Shown: positions 43,953 to 52,534 of the stretch, one piece after another | Numbering within the stretch: the stretch's first letter is position 1 | Layout of the letters: each line of letters starts with the position of its first letter | Source: Bacillus australimaris | GTDB lineage: Bacteria; Bacillota; Bacilli; Bacillales; Bacillaceae | Assembly: GCF_001307105.1 (NCBI RefSeq) | Contig: NZ_LGYN01000029.1 | Span: 1 to 64,000, forward strand | Reading direction: 5' to 3' | DNA: 64,000 bases | Position numbers and translations under genes: made by a program | The notes under the pieces: model-generated | Seen by the model: only the letters and a program-made list of their open reading frames with translations | Databases searched by the model: none | What the model was told of the DNA's origin: nothing

Positions 43953-45566
43953 TCAGACCTTAATACGGTTTAAGCGTTTTTGTAAATTGGTTTTCGTTTT
44001 GGAGGCTTTTAGCTGTTTGACAGCGCTCTGAGCCGTAGCTTTTGTTTTCTTTGTTCGTTTGGCTTCCGCTTTTTTGACCTTTTGTTTCGCGTCTGTCACT
44101 TTCTTTTGATAAGCGACCTGTTTTTTGACTTTGTCGAGCCGGTTTTGAAGGCTTGTTTTTTCTTTGCCTTTGCTTAGCTTCTTGATGGCCGTTTGAGCGC
44201 TTTTAATGGTGCTCTGTGTTTTGTTTTTTTCAGCTGTTTTGACCTTTGCACGTGCTAAGCGGATATTAATGGCTGTTTGTACTTTCTTCACTCGTTCTGT
44301 GAGTGCTGTTTTTTGTTTGTTTGCAGTAAGTCGGTCAATTCTTGTTTTGGCTTGGTTGACGTCTGCCTGCTTTTTAGATGTTTCGGCTTTTTTGACAGCG
44401 CTGGTTGCAGCCTTTAAAAAGGTGGCTTGCGGCACATATTGCACGCGGCCATAGCCGAATTGTGAATCCTTTCCTTTCGCGCCAAGATCCACTGTATAGC
44501 TGCGCAATAAGGTGCGAAGCTGTGCATTTGTTTTCTTCGGGTGAAGCTGCTTTAACAGTGCCAGCATCCCTGTGACATGCGGTGCAGCTTGTGATGTACC
44601 CGTTGCGTACCAATATTCATTTTTTAAATAGGTGCTGATGACATTCTCGCCAGGGGCAGAAAATTCGATCTGTTTCCCTGTATTTGAGATAGATGCGAGT
44701 TTGTCTTTGTCAGTCGTTGCAGATACAGCAATGACGCTGTTATAGGCAGCAGGATAGCTAATATAATTCTTCTTCCCGTCATTTCCGCTTGCGGCAACCA
44801 CGAGCAGTCCTTTTTTATATGCTTCATCCACTGCTGAACGCAAGATAGGGATATTGTCTTCAAAGCCTAGACTTAAATTAATAATGTCCATCTTGTTGGT
44901 AATCGCCCAATCGATGCCTCGAAGCAGACTATATAGGTCGCCTTCTCCCTTTTTATCTAACACTTTCACAGCATACAGCTTCACACCAGAAGCGACGCCG
45001 ACTGTTCCGTAATCATTATTAAGCGCACCAATCGTGCCGGCGACATGTGTGCCATGTCCTTCATCATCCTTATAAGAGGATGTGTAGCTCACGAATGATT
45101 TACCGCCAGATACCTTTAAATCCTCGTGTGGGAAAATACCAGTATCTAAAATAGCTACTTTTACATTTTTACCAGTGACGCCTTCTTTAATCGCCTGCTT
45201 GATATTTAGCTTTTGCAGATTGTAAGATTTTTGTACCAATGCATCCTGACCAGTAACAGCAGCGGTTTTTTTCACAGAAGAAGCGGCGAGTTTAACCTTT
45301 ACGTTTTTAGAGACGTAAGCGATGTTTGGGTCTTTTTTAAGTGAGGTGACCGCTTGTTCATCTGCTGTCACAGCGACAGCGGGGAGATGTATGTATTGTG
45401 CGTTCACTTTCTCGCTTTCCTCAATAGCTGTTTGTTTCCCTTTTTGGTTTTTATAGACGATGATGACATCAGTTTCTTTTGATGGTGCAGCTGCCTGCGA
45501 ATGGAAGGGCAGAGCAGTTGTCAACGCAAGAAGAAAAGCGATGATGACGATTATTTTCCTTTTCAA
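43953..45566 (-). CDS. epr: Minor extracellular serine protease Epr
   Basis: 537 residues with a TTG start at 45566 after AGAGGAG. Signal peptide about 1-26, inhibitor-like propeptide about 30-100, S8 domain with Asp141, His171 and Ser325. The C-terminal 150 residues are lysine-rich, with repeated helical KKAETSKKQ- and AKTRIDRLTANKQK-like units, as in B. subtilis Epr. B. subtilis Epr has 645 residues, so the repeat tail is shorter. Upstream lies a sigma-D-like promoter, matching the known sigma-D control of epr and its link to swarming and motility. The active protease is secreted. Confidence 0.85.
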   Translation of the reverse strand: MKRKIIVIIAFLLALTTALPFHSQAAAPSKETDVIIVYKNQKGKQTAIEESEKVNAQYIHLPAVAVTADEQAVTSLKKDPNIAYVSKNVKVKLAASSVKKTAAVTGQDALVQKSYNLQKLNIKQAIKEGVTGKNVKVAILDTGIFPHEDLKVSGGKSFVSYTSSYKDDEGHGTHVAGTIGALNNDYGTVGVASGVKLYAVKVLDKKGEGDLYSLLRGIDWAITNKMDIINLSLGFEDNIPILRSAVDEAYKKGLLVVAASGNDGKKNYISYPAAYNSVIAVSATTDKDKLASISNTGKQIEFSAPGENVISTYLKNEYWYATGTSQAAPHVTGMLALLKQLHPKKTNAQLRTLLRSYTVDLGAKGKDSQFGYGRVQYVPQATFLKAATSAVKKAETSKKQADVNQAKTRIDRLTANKQKTALTERVKKVQTAINIRLARAKVKTAEKNKTQSTIKSAQTAIKKLSKGKEKTSLQNRLDKVKKQVAYQKKVTDAKQKVKKAEAKRTKKTKATAQSAVKQLKASKTKTNLQKRLNRIKV

Positions 45567-45612
45567 GACGTGACTCCTCTCATCCGATGACCTCGGTCTT
45601 TTTTTCTCTATT

Positions 45613-45639
45613 ATATCGGAGAAATCAGAGGGATGGTTA
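45613..45639 (-). promoter_or_regulatory. Sigma-D-like promoter of epr
   Basis: Read leftward, TAAC (45636-45639), a 15-base spacer and TCCGATAT (45613-45620) fit the sigma-D consensus TAAA-N15-GCCGATAT. A TATAAT overlaps the -10, so sigma-A use is also possible. Confidence 0.7.
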
Positions 45640-45752
45640 ATAGAATAATGTTCTTGTTCAGAAAGTTTTTTTTACAGGTAGCCTGAAATTGAAATTCATA
45701 GAATTGTAGTAGACAATAGAGACATCATAATAAGAGAAAGAAGGACATGCTG

Positions 45753-47234
45753 ATGAACGTAAAAGAGTATATGACGTATGATGCGACTGGCTTGGCAGCA
45801 CTGGTGCGGAATAAGCAGGTAACGCCTGAGGAGCTTATGCAGGCTGCATTTAATAGATTGAATGAGGTCAATCCAGAACTAAATGCTGTGATTCAGACGA
45901 GACAAGATCAAGTATTAAAAGACATCAAGCCGTTACAAGCGTATCAGCCATTTGCGGGTGTTCCGTTTGTGCTGAAAAATATATCGCAAGCAATAAAAAA
46001 TGAACCGCTGACAGCAGGATCTATGCTGTTAAAGGATGTAAAGGCGAATTCGGATTCCCACTTTGTTGATCGGTTGAAGCAGGCTGGTTTCCTCATGATT
46101 GGGCATACAAATACACCAGAATTTGGTTTGAGAAATGTGACAGAACCAGCTTTACATGGTCCAACGAGGAATCCTTGGAATACGGACTATTCCCCGGGCG
46201 GTTCAAGCGGCGGGACAGCGGCAGCTGTTGCAAGCGGCATTGTCCCTGCTGGCGGAGCGAGTGACGGCGGTGGTTCCATTCGGATTCCTGCATCCTTTAC
46301 TGGTTTGTTCGGTCTTAAGCCAACACGGGGTAGAACGCCAGTAGGCCCAGGTGCAGGAAGGCAGTGGCAAGGCGCTTCCATTGACTTTACCCTGACAAAA
46401 ACAGTGCGAGACAGTGCAGCCCTTCTTGACCTTCTTCAAGTCATTCAGCCTGAGGCGGCTTTCCAAACCCCGTTATATGATGGCAGCTACCAAGCGGATC
46501 TTGTGAAACGCACATCTTCTATGCGGATTGCTTACAGTGTTGAATCTCCAGTTGGCACGAAGGTCAGTGAGGAAGCGAAGCAGGCGGTTCAGCAAACAGT
46601 GAAATGGCTGAGTGAGCAAGGCCATCAAGTAGAAGAAGCAAAACCAGAAATTGACGGGGTCCATCTCATGCAGCAATATTACGTGATGAACAGTGGAGAA
46701 ATGTCTGCATTATTCACATCGTTGTCTCGTTCTTTAGGTCGTTCAGTCAAGCCGGAGGAAACGGATATCGTGGCATGGGTGCTGGCGGAGGCTGGCAAGA
46801 ATGTGACCGCTGCTGCTTATACAGAAAGTCTTGATACGTGGGATATGGCTGCTGCACAAATGGCTTCCTTTCATCGAAACTATGATCTCTATGTAACACC
46901 AGCTACTGCCTATTCAGCTCCAAAGGTTGGAGAGCTTATGCATTCGGATCAGGAAACAGCCGCACTTTTACGTGTGTCATCCCTTCCAATGCAAGCACAG
47001 CAGGATCTCGTTTATGACATGTTCCTCAAGAGTCTGACCTATACCCCATTTACACAGCTTGCCAACTTAACAGGTCAGCCATCTATGAGTGTTCCTGTTC
47101 ATCTCACTGGCGCAGGCATGCCTTTAGGGGTACAGGTGACAGCGCCTAAAGGAAAAGAGGACTGGCTGCTCAGGCTTGCGGCAGAAATGGAGTCATCTTC
47201 GATATGGAAAGGAACTAGTCAATTAAATCAATAA
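45753..47234 (+). CDS. Amidase-signature family hydrolase
   Basis: 493 residues from the ATG at 45753, eight bases after GAAAGAAGG. The Ser-cisSer-Lys machinery is in place: a lysine in PFVLKNIS (near residue 75), PGGSSGGTAAAVASG (near 150) and DGGGSIRIPASFTGLFG (near 173). It hydrolyses amides to acid and ammonia; the substrate is unknown. It is not a GatA: no gatB or gatC is near. A TetR gene follows 46 bases on, perhaps cotranscribed. Confidence 0.87.
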   Translation: MNVKEYMTYDATGLAALVRNKQVTPEELMQAAFNRLNEVNPELNAVIQTRQDQVLKDIKPLQAYQPFAGVPFVLKNISQAIKNEPLTAGSMLLKDVKANSDSHFVDRLKQAGFLMIGHTNTPEFGLRNVTEPALHGPTRNPWNTDYSPGGSSGGTAAAVASGIVPAGGASDGGGSIRIPASFTGLFGLKPTRGRTPVGPGAGRQWQGASIDFTLTKTVRDSAALLDLLQVIQPEAAFQTPLYDGSYQADLVKRTSSMRIAYSVESPVGTKVSEEAKQAVQQTVKWLSEQGHQVEEAKPEIDGVHLMQQYYVMNSGEMSALFTSLSRSLGRSVKPEETDIVAWVLAEAGKNVTAAAYTESLDTWDMAAAQMASFHRNYDLYVTPATAYSAPKVGELMHSDQETAALLRVSSLPMQAQQDLVYDMFLKSLTYTPFTQLANLTGQPSMSVPVHLTGAGMPLGVQVTAPKGKEDWLLRLAAEMESSSIWKGTSQLNQ

Positions 47235-47280
47235 CAGGTGAAAAGTGACTTTGGTCTATGGAGGGAAAGGAGTGTTACAC

Positions 47281-47844
47281 GTGAGTACGAAGGATAAAAT
47301 CATTCAAACGACTGCACTTCTTTTACGTAAACAGGGATACTATGCAACAGGATTGAATCAAATCATCAGAGAGAGCGGCACGCCTAAAGGATCTCTTTAT
47401 TATTATTTTCCAAAGGGAAAGGAAGAGCTCGCCATCGCGGCCGTTTCATACATTAGTCAAAAGGTCATCAATCGAATTGAAGAAAGCTTTGCCTATTCGA
47501 ATGACCCATATATCGCCATCGATCGTTTTATGACAAACATCATTCGGGAATTTATGGAGCAAGAAAGTGAAAGAGGGATTCCAATTGTTTTGCTGGCGGC
47601 AGAATCCAAGCCTGAGCATACACAGCTTCATGCTGCATGCAAACAAGAAATGATCCGATGGCAGGAGCTTGTAAAAGAAAAACTGATGGAAAGCGGATAC
47701 GAAGAAAACAAAGCGGATGAACTGGCTTCTCTCCTTCATTCATTGGTGATAGGGGGACTATCGATGACCACTGCACTCAAGCAAACGACCCCTTTAGAAC
47801 ACGTCAAATGTTACCTTAGACACTTATTTATGCGAGAAGAGTAA
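47281..47844 (+). CDS. qdoR: TetR-family regulator, LmrA/QdoR type
   Basis: 187 residues from a GTG at 47281, eight bases after AAAGGAG. The N-terminal HTH reads KQGYYATGLNQIIRESGTPKG (given in part: YYATGLNQII), followed by SLYYYFPKGKEELA, close to B. subtilis LmrA and YxaF/QdoR. Those proteins bind a box of the form TAGACC-GGTCTA with flanking A+T and release it on flavonoids such as quercetin. Such a box lies between this gene and the quercetin dioxygenase gene. The name is given by context. Confidence 0.8.
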   Translation: MSTKDKIIQTTALLLRKQGYYATGLNQIIRESGTPKGSLYYYFPKGKEELAIAAVSYISQKVINRIEESFAYSNDPYIAIDRFMTNIIREFMEQESERGIPIVLLAAESKPEHTQLHAACKQEMIRWQELVKEKLMESGYEENKADELASLLHSLVIGGLSMTTALKQTTPLEHVKCYLRHLFMREE

Positions 47845-47867
47845 AATCTCTCGCATATTGTCTATCT

Positions 47868-47891
47868 ATTATATCAATTGGTCTATATAAT
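47868..47891 (+). promoter_or_regulatory. QdoR/LmrA-type operator ahead of qdoI
   Basis: A 24-base imperfect palindrome, ATTATAT-CAATTG-GTCTATATAAT, matches the known LmrA/QdoR box. A TATAAT lies within it at 47886-47891. Confidence 0.78.
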
Positions 47892-47924
47892 AAAGATAGT
47901 CAATTAGTCATGAGGAGTGATGGG

Positions 47925-48947
47925 ATGTCGGAGCAACCGGAATCGATGAAGCAATCCGAAGGTACCTCTTTTTATACCGTATCTGGTTCAGGAAAACTGT
48001 ATGGACTGGAGAATCAGCTTGTTCATATGCTGGCAGAAGCAAATCAAACGAATCAGCTGTTTGAGCTTGCTTTAATCACAGGTGGGAAAGGAGCTTATTT
48101 CCCGTTGCATTGCCATGAGCACTTATTTGAAACCATATTTGTGCTGGAAGGAAAGCTTGAAGTGATGCTGGACGGTAAAAAATATATGGTAACAGCCTTT
48201 GATTATGTTCATATTCCGCCCAAAACGATTCATGGCTACAGAATGCATAGTCATAAAACAAGGTTTATTTCATATACATTGGGCGGACAAATGACAAATG
48301 TCTATCAGCAAATTGGGAAGTTACTTTTGCACAATGAATGGTCAATGGCTCATCATGCTTTCGATGCTGCCAGCTTTCAGCAGGCGGAAAAAGAAAGCGA
48401 TATCATCCTGATGCATGGAATCAGAGAATTATCCAATACAACTAAGCCCCCCGTTTTATTTCATAGTGAGCTCCCCTGCGAGGTGAAGCCCTATGTATTA
48501 GAGGCTGGTGAAGGGAAACAATACATCATTGATGGTCAGCTTCATGAGCTGATTGCAACAGCAGAAACAACAGGAGGCGGGTTCAGTCATTTTGTGGTTG
48601 AAGCAACGAAGGGGCAATATTTCCCGCCGCATTATCATAAAGTTCATACAGAAGCACTTTATTGTGTTGAAGGGAAAATGAACCTTCATTTGAACGGAGA
48701 GGATATTTCCTTGATGCCGGGTGACTTTGCCTATATACCGCCTGATACGATTCATTCCTATGAATTGGTGTCCCATTCAAATAAATTTTTACTTTTGCTG
48801 CTTCCTGGAAAGATTGAGCAGTTATATGAGCAGTTTGAAGAATCACAAAGCCCGAGTATATGTCCTTATTTGATTCAAAAAGGGAACTCGGCGATTGATC
48901 GAGAGTCTTCATCGCAATATGATTTGTTTTTTGTCGAAAAAGAATAA
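47925..48947 (+). CDS. qdoI: Quercetin 2,3-dioxygenase (bicupin)
   Basis: 340 residues from the ATG at 47925 after GGAGTG. There are two cupin domains. The first has metal ligands His62, His64, Glu69 and His103, the same numbers as in B. subtilis QdoI (YxaG). The second has His236, His238, Glu243 and His277. The enzyme opens the flavonol C-ring, releasing carbon monoxide and a depside. It is regulated by the TetR protein encoded just upstream through an overlapping operator. The sequence is divergent from B. subtilis, so the preferred flavonol may differ. Confidence 0.88.
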   Translation: MSEQPESMKQSEGTSFYTVSGSGKLYGLENQLVHMLAEANQTNQLFELALITGGKGAYFPLHCHEHLFETIFVLEGKLEVMLDGKKYMVTAFDYVHIPPKTIHGYRMHSHKTRFISYTLGGQMTNVYQQIGKLLLHNEWSMAHHAFDAASFQQAEKESDIILMHGIRELSNTTKPPVLFHSELPCEVKPYVLEAGEGKQYIIDGQLHELIATAETTGGGFSHFVVEATKGQYFPPHYHKVHTEALYCVEGKMNLHLNGEDISLMPGDFAYIPPDTIHSYELVSHSNKFLLLLLPGKIEQLYEQFEESQSPSICPYLIQKGNSAIDRESSSQYDLFFVEKE

Positions 48948-48948
48948 C

Positions 48949-48966
48949 TGTGTAACGCGTTACACA
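48949..48966. promoter_or_regulatory. Perfect 18-base palindrome TGTGTAACGCGTTACACA
   Basis: It lies between the qdoI stop and its terminator. The form is that of a LacI-family operator, but no LacI-type gene is in the window. Confidence 0.55.
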
Positions 48967-48973
48967 ACAACAT

Positions 48974-49008
48974 GAGCCTGTCGAAACAATCGATGGGCTT
49001 TTTTGTTT
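48974..49008 (+). terminator. Terminator of qdoI
   Basis: AGCC-TG-TCGA pairs with TCGA-TG-GGCT, followed by T6. Confidence 0.8.
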
Positions 49009-49104
49009 TTTGACACCTCCGAATAAATTGCTCATTTGATGAATGAACCATTCGTTCAAGGTGAAGCTAGGTAAAGATGACTTGAGTTAAAGGAGGAAAT
49101 ACAT

Positions 49105-50238
49105 GTGAGAGCTGTTACTTATCAAGGGAAAAATAGTATTGCAGTGAAGAAAGTAGAAGCACCGTCTATTCAAGATCGGGAAGATGTGATTATACGGATT
49201 ACATCAACTTCAATTTGTGGATCAGATTTACATTTGTATCAGGGGAATTTCCCGCTTCCAATCGGTTATGTGATTGGTCATGAACCGATGGGGATTGTGG
49301 AGGAAGTTGGACCAGATGTCACCTCGGTAAAAAAGGGAGATCGTGTCGTCATTCCGTTTACAGTTGCATGTGGTCAATGCCAATACTGTAATCATCACTT
49401 AGAAAGCCAATGCGACAACTCAAACCCGCACTACGATTCGGGCGGCCTTTTTGGTTATAGTGAGAAATATGGGAATTATCCCGGAGGGCAGGCAGAGTAT
49501 TTACGCGTACCCTTTGGAAACTACACCCCGTTTAAGATCCCAGATGATTGTGAGCTGGAGGATGAACAATTGCTGTTCTTATCAGATGTCCTGCCAACTG
49601 CCTATTGGAGTGTGGAGCACGCAGGTGTGAAAAAAGGCGATACAGTCATCGTGTTAGGCTGCGGGCCTGTTGGATTAATGGCACAGCAATTTGCTTGGCA
49701 AAAAGGGGCGGAACGTGTGATTGCCATTGACCACATTGATTACCGTCTGCGTCATGCAAAACGGATGAGCGGTGTGGAAGTCTTTGATTTTACAGAAGAT
49801 CCCGACATGGGAGAAACGTTAAAAGAGCTCACTAAGGGCGGAGCCGATGTTGTGATTGATTGTGTGGGAATGGACGGGAAGAAGTCACCGCTTGAAAAAA
49901 TTGAGCAAAAGCTCAAGCTGCAAGGCGGTACGATCGGACCGATACAGATTGCTACAAAGGCCGTTCGGAAATGCGGAACAGTGCAGATGACGGGGGTATA
50001 CGGCGGTCTGTACAACATGTTCCCATTAGGCGCCTTTTTCGCAAGAAACGTTACGCTGAAAATGGGACAGGCCCCGGCGAGAGGATACATGCCAAAGCTC
50101 TATCAAAAAGTGACAAGCGGTGAAATTGACCCTAGAGCAATTATCACACATCAATTGCCATTAGATGAGGCTGCTCATGCGTACCACATATTCAACGACA
50201 AAAAGGATGACTGTATAAAGGTCGTCTTAAAGCCATAA
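49105..50238 (+). CDS. Zinc-dependent alcohol/formaldehyde dehydrogenase, AdhB-like
   Basis: 377 residues with a GTG start at 49105, eight bases after GGAGG (an ATG two bases earlier runs into a stop). Catalytic zinc ligands are Cys38 in SICGSDLH and His59-Glu60 in GHEP. The structural zinc site is CGQCQYCNHHLESQC. The NAD fold has VIVLGCGPVGLMAQ near residue 182. It is close to B. subtilis AdhB and to glutathione-independent formaldehyde dehydrogenases. An imperfect palindrome TGAATGAA-N3-TTCGTTCA precedes it at about 49037-49055. Substrate not known. Confidence 0.83.
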   Translation: MRAVTYQGKNSIAVKKVEAPSIQDREDVIIRITSTSICGSDLHLYQGNFPLPIGYVIGHEPMGIVEEVGPDVTSVKKGDRVVIPFTVACGQCQYCNHHLESQCDNSNPHYDSGGLFGYSEKYGNYPGGQAEYLRVPFGNYTPFKIPDDCELEDEQLLFLSDVLPTAYWSVEHAGVKKGDTVIVLGCGPVGLMAQQFAWQKGAERVIAIDHIDYRLRHAKRMSGVEVFDFTEDPDMGETLKELTKGGADVVIDCVGMDGKKSPLEKIEQKLKLQGGTIGPIQIATKAVRKCGTVQMTGVYGGLYNMFPLGAFFARNVTLKMGQAPARGYMPKLYQKVTSGEIDPRAIITHQLPLDEAAHAYHIFNDKKDDCIKVVLKP

Positions 50239-50242
50239 AAAG

Positions 50243-50270
50243 AAGGCTTAGGAGTATTCCTAAGCCTTTA
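50243..50270. terminator. Convergent hairpin
   Basis: AAGGCTTAGG (50243-50252) pairs with CCTAAGCCTT (50259-50268). It contains the stop codon of the convergent MarR gene. Confidence 0.75.
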
Positions 50271-50697
50271 GTGTGTGCTCGTCCATCATTTTTTCGATTA
50301 AATCAAAGAATGTCTTTTTATCCTCCTCTGAAAGGTGGTTGAACAATTGATTCACAAGCAATTGCCGATTATCGATCATTTGTTTTGCAATTTGTTCACC
50401 CGATTCAGAGAGTTCAATCCACACAGTGCGGCGGTCATTATTATTTCGAGAGCGGATAATCATCCCTTCGTCTTCTAAGTGATTGAGAGCGGTTGTTGTT
50501 GCAGAGGGAGATAATGAAACTTCCTGCAGAATATTTTTCACAGTACATGATTGATGACGGTAGATGATACGTAAAATAAACCCTTTGATATTCGTGACGT
50601 TTTTCGGAATATTCTCTTCATCTATTTGTTTCGTCGCCTTTAAATACTTTGTCAGTGCATGGTCTAATAAACTTGCCTCTAGCTCGAAATGTTGCAT
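50260..50697 (-). CDS. MarR-family transcriptional regulator
   Basis: 145 residues from the ATG at 50697 after AGAGG; the longer frame from 50739 lacks support. The winged helix runs from about 30 to 105, with the recognition helix in LSPSATTTALNHLEDEGMI and a wing containing RNNNDRRTVWIEL. It is divergent from the acyl-CoA ligase and permease genes and probably represses them. AATCATCATGATT lies between them. Confidence 0.85.
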   Translation of the reverse strand: MQHFELEASLLDHALTKYLKATKQIDEENIPKNVTNIKGFILRIIYRHQSCTVKNILQEVSLSPSATTTALNHLEDEGMIIRSRNNNDRRTVWIELSESGEQIAKQMIDNRQLLVNQLFNHLSEEDKKTFFDLIEKMMDEHTLKA

Positions 50698-50763
50698 TCT
50701 CCATACCTCTTTTCCTATTGCATTCGCATTTCCGATCAATTACTAGGTCTATCTTATCATAAT

Positions 50764-50776
50764 AATCATCATGATT
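50764..50776. promoter_or_regulatory. Palindrome in MarR/acyl-CoA ligase divergent region
   Basis: AATCAT-C-ATGATT, a candidate MarR operator. A second A+T-rich imperfect palindrome is near 50812-50830. Confidence 0.45.
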
Positions 50777-50958
50777 TAAACCAAAATGGAAGACGGATAT
50801 AAAATTACCTATATTATCAATTAATATAAAGAAATATTCCAAAATGAAATGATTTTACTTTCATCTGTTTTTATTTTAGAATGTGAATGAGATAAAATCT
50901 ACCAACCCAATTCTCTGGAAATGGGTTATTGGAAATCAAACGTTTGGAGATGAAGATA

Positions 50959-52467
50959 TTGAATACTTTACAGGCATTACTAAACGACAGAATGGAGCGC
51001 TCATCACAAATTGAAGCGGTAACTGGCGGGGGTGTGTCTTATACATTTGAAGAATATGCAAAACGCATTGACCAGCTCGCCCATTATTTATATCAAAAAG
51101 GGATTCGAAAAGGTGACCGCGTTTGTTTTATTTGTCAAAACCATCATCACTTTTCAACGATTATGCTGGCAGCCATCAAAGCAGGTGCAGTAGCAGTTCC
51201 GCTTAGCTGGCAGCTTACTTCTTTTGAGCTGGAAGGTATTTTAAAAAAAGCAGAGCCAAAGGCGTTATTCTTTGACCGGGAATTCCGTGACATCATTGCT
51301 GCGGTGAATGTGCCTTTAGACAATTGCCTCATGGTGGAGTCTGGTGTAAATGCGAAAACAACGCAGTTGTTTGAAGACCTGTTAGCTTCAAATGATGGCC
51401 GTGATCTTGCGGAGGAGGTTTCAGAAGAGGATCTAGCGATGATTTTATTCACCTCTGGGACAACAGGCAATCCAAAAGGCTGTATGGTTGGACATGGGCG
51501 AATCTATGAATTTTTAACAAGACGTGGGAATCGAGGATTTGATCTAAAAGGAAAACGATATTTGGCAAGTCACCCGCTGTATCATATGAGTTCAATTAAT
51601 CATCTGATCGCGGCCGCCATTGAAGGGTATACGCTTGTCTTCTTGCATGATGCGACACCGAAGCGCATTTTAGAAACAATTGAAAAAGAAAGAATTACGT
51701 TCATGATGGCTTTCCCATCAGCATATACGTACATGCTAGAAGAAATGAAACGCCGCTCGTATGATCTCTCGTCTTTTGAAATTGCGATTTCTGGCGGTAC
51801 GAAGGTGCCTGTCCGTTTGATTAAGGACTATAAAGAAGCAGGCATTCAGATGATGCACGGCTACGGTAGTACGGAAGCATGGGTTGTCAGTGCGTGGCAT
51901 CCTGCGATGGGTGATGAGAAAATGGGCTCTGCTGGTAAAGTGGATGGAGATGTAGAAGTGAAAATCGTTCATCCTGAGACAGAAGAAACTCTGCCAGCTG
52001 GAGAAATTGGCGAAGTTGTCATGAGAAGTCCATTTTATTTCTTAGGTTATTATCATCAACCCGACGCTACTGCGAAGGTGCTCAAAGATGGCTGGTTCCA
52101 TATGGGAGATGCAGGCTATCTAGATGAAGATGGCTTTCTATATATCACAGGCAGATATAAAGATGTGATTTTATATGGCGGGGATAATATCTATCCTGAC
52201 CAAGTAGAAGAAGTCATTGAACAGATTCCAGGTGTGATTGAATCAGCTGTCATTGGGGTGCCGGACGAATTATATGGTGAAGTGCCAAGTGCGTATATCG
52301 TAAAAGATGAATCCGTCGATTTTTGCGAAGAAGATGTGTTGAACTATTGCCAGAAACGTTTGGCAGATTACAAAGTGCCATCCATTCATTTCACACGGGA
52401 GCTGCCAAAGAATAAGCTTGGAAAAATCATGAAGAGAGATTTACGTGAATTGGTTGTGAATGCTTAG
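50959..52467 (+). CDS. Acyl-CoA synthetase (AMP-forming, class I)
   Basis: 502 residues if translation starts at the TTG at 50959, nine bases after TTTGGAG; an ATG at 50950 sits on the ribosome site. The AMP-binding loop is LFTSGTTGNPKG (near residue 165), followed by GYGSTEAWV (near 300), GWFHMGDAGYLDEDG and GRYKDVILYGGDNIYP (near 400). The catalytic lysine is in KNKLGKIMKRDL near the C-terminus. It activates a carboxylic acid to its CoA ester by way of an acyl-adenylate. The acid is unknown; a medium- or aromatic-chain acid is plausible. Confidence 0.86.
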   Translation: MNTLQALLNDRMERSSQIEAVTGGGVSYTFEEYAKRIDQLAHYLYQKGIRKGDRVCFICQNHHHFSTIMLAAIKAGAVAVPLSWQLTSFELEGILKKAEPKALFFDREFRDIIAAVNVPLDNCLMVESGVNAKTTQLFEDLLASNDGRDLAEEVSEEDLAMILFTSGTTGNPKGCMVGHGRIYEFLTRRGNRGFDLKGKRYLASHPLYHMSSINHLIAAAIEGYTLVFLHDATPKRILETIEKERITFMMAFPSAYTYMLEEMKRRSYDLSSFEIAISGGTKVPVRLIKDYKEAGIQMMHGYGSTEAWVVSAWHPAMGDEKMGSAGKVDGDVEVKIVHPETEETLPAGEIGEVVMRSPFYFLGYYHQPDATAKVLKDGWFHMGDAGYLDEDGFLYITGRYKDVILYGGDNIYPDQVEEVIEQIPGVIESAVIGVPDELYGEVPSAYIVKDESVDFCEEDVLNYCQKRLADYKVPSIHFTRELPKNKLGKIMKRDLRELVVNA

Positions 52468-52534
52468 TACCTATTCTGCTATAATGAAATTTGAATGATT
52501 TTTTTGTTTTTCTAACGTTTTGGAGGGAAAGGGT

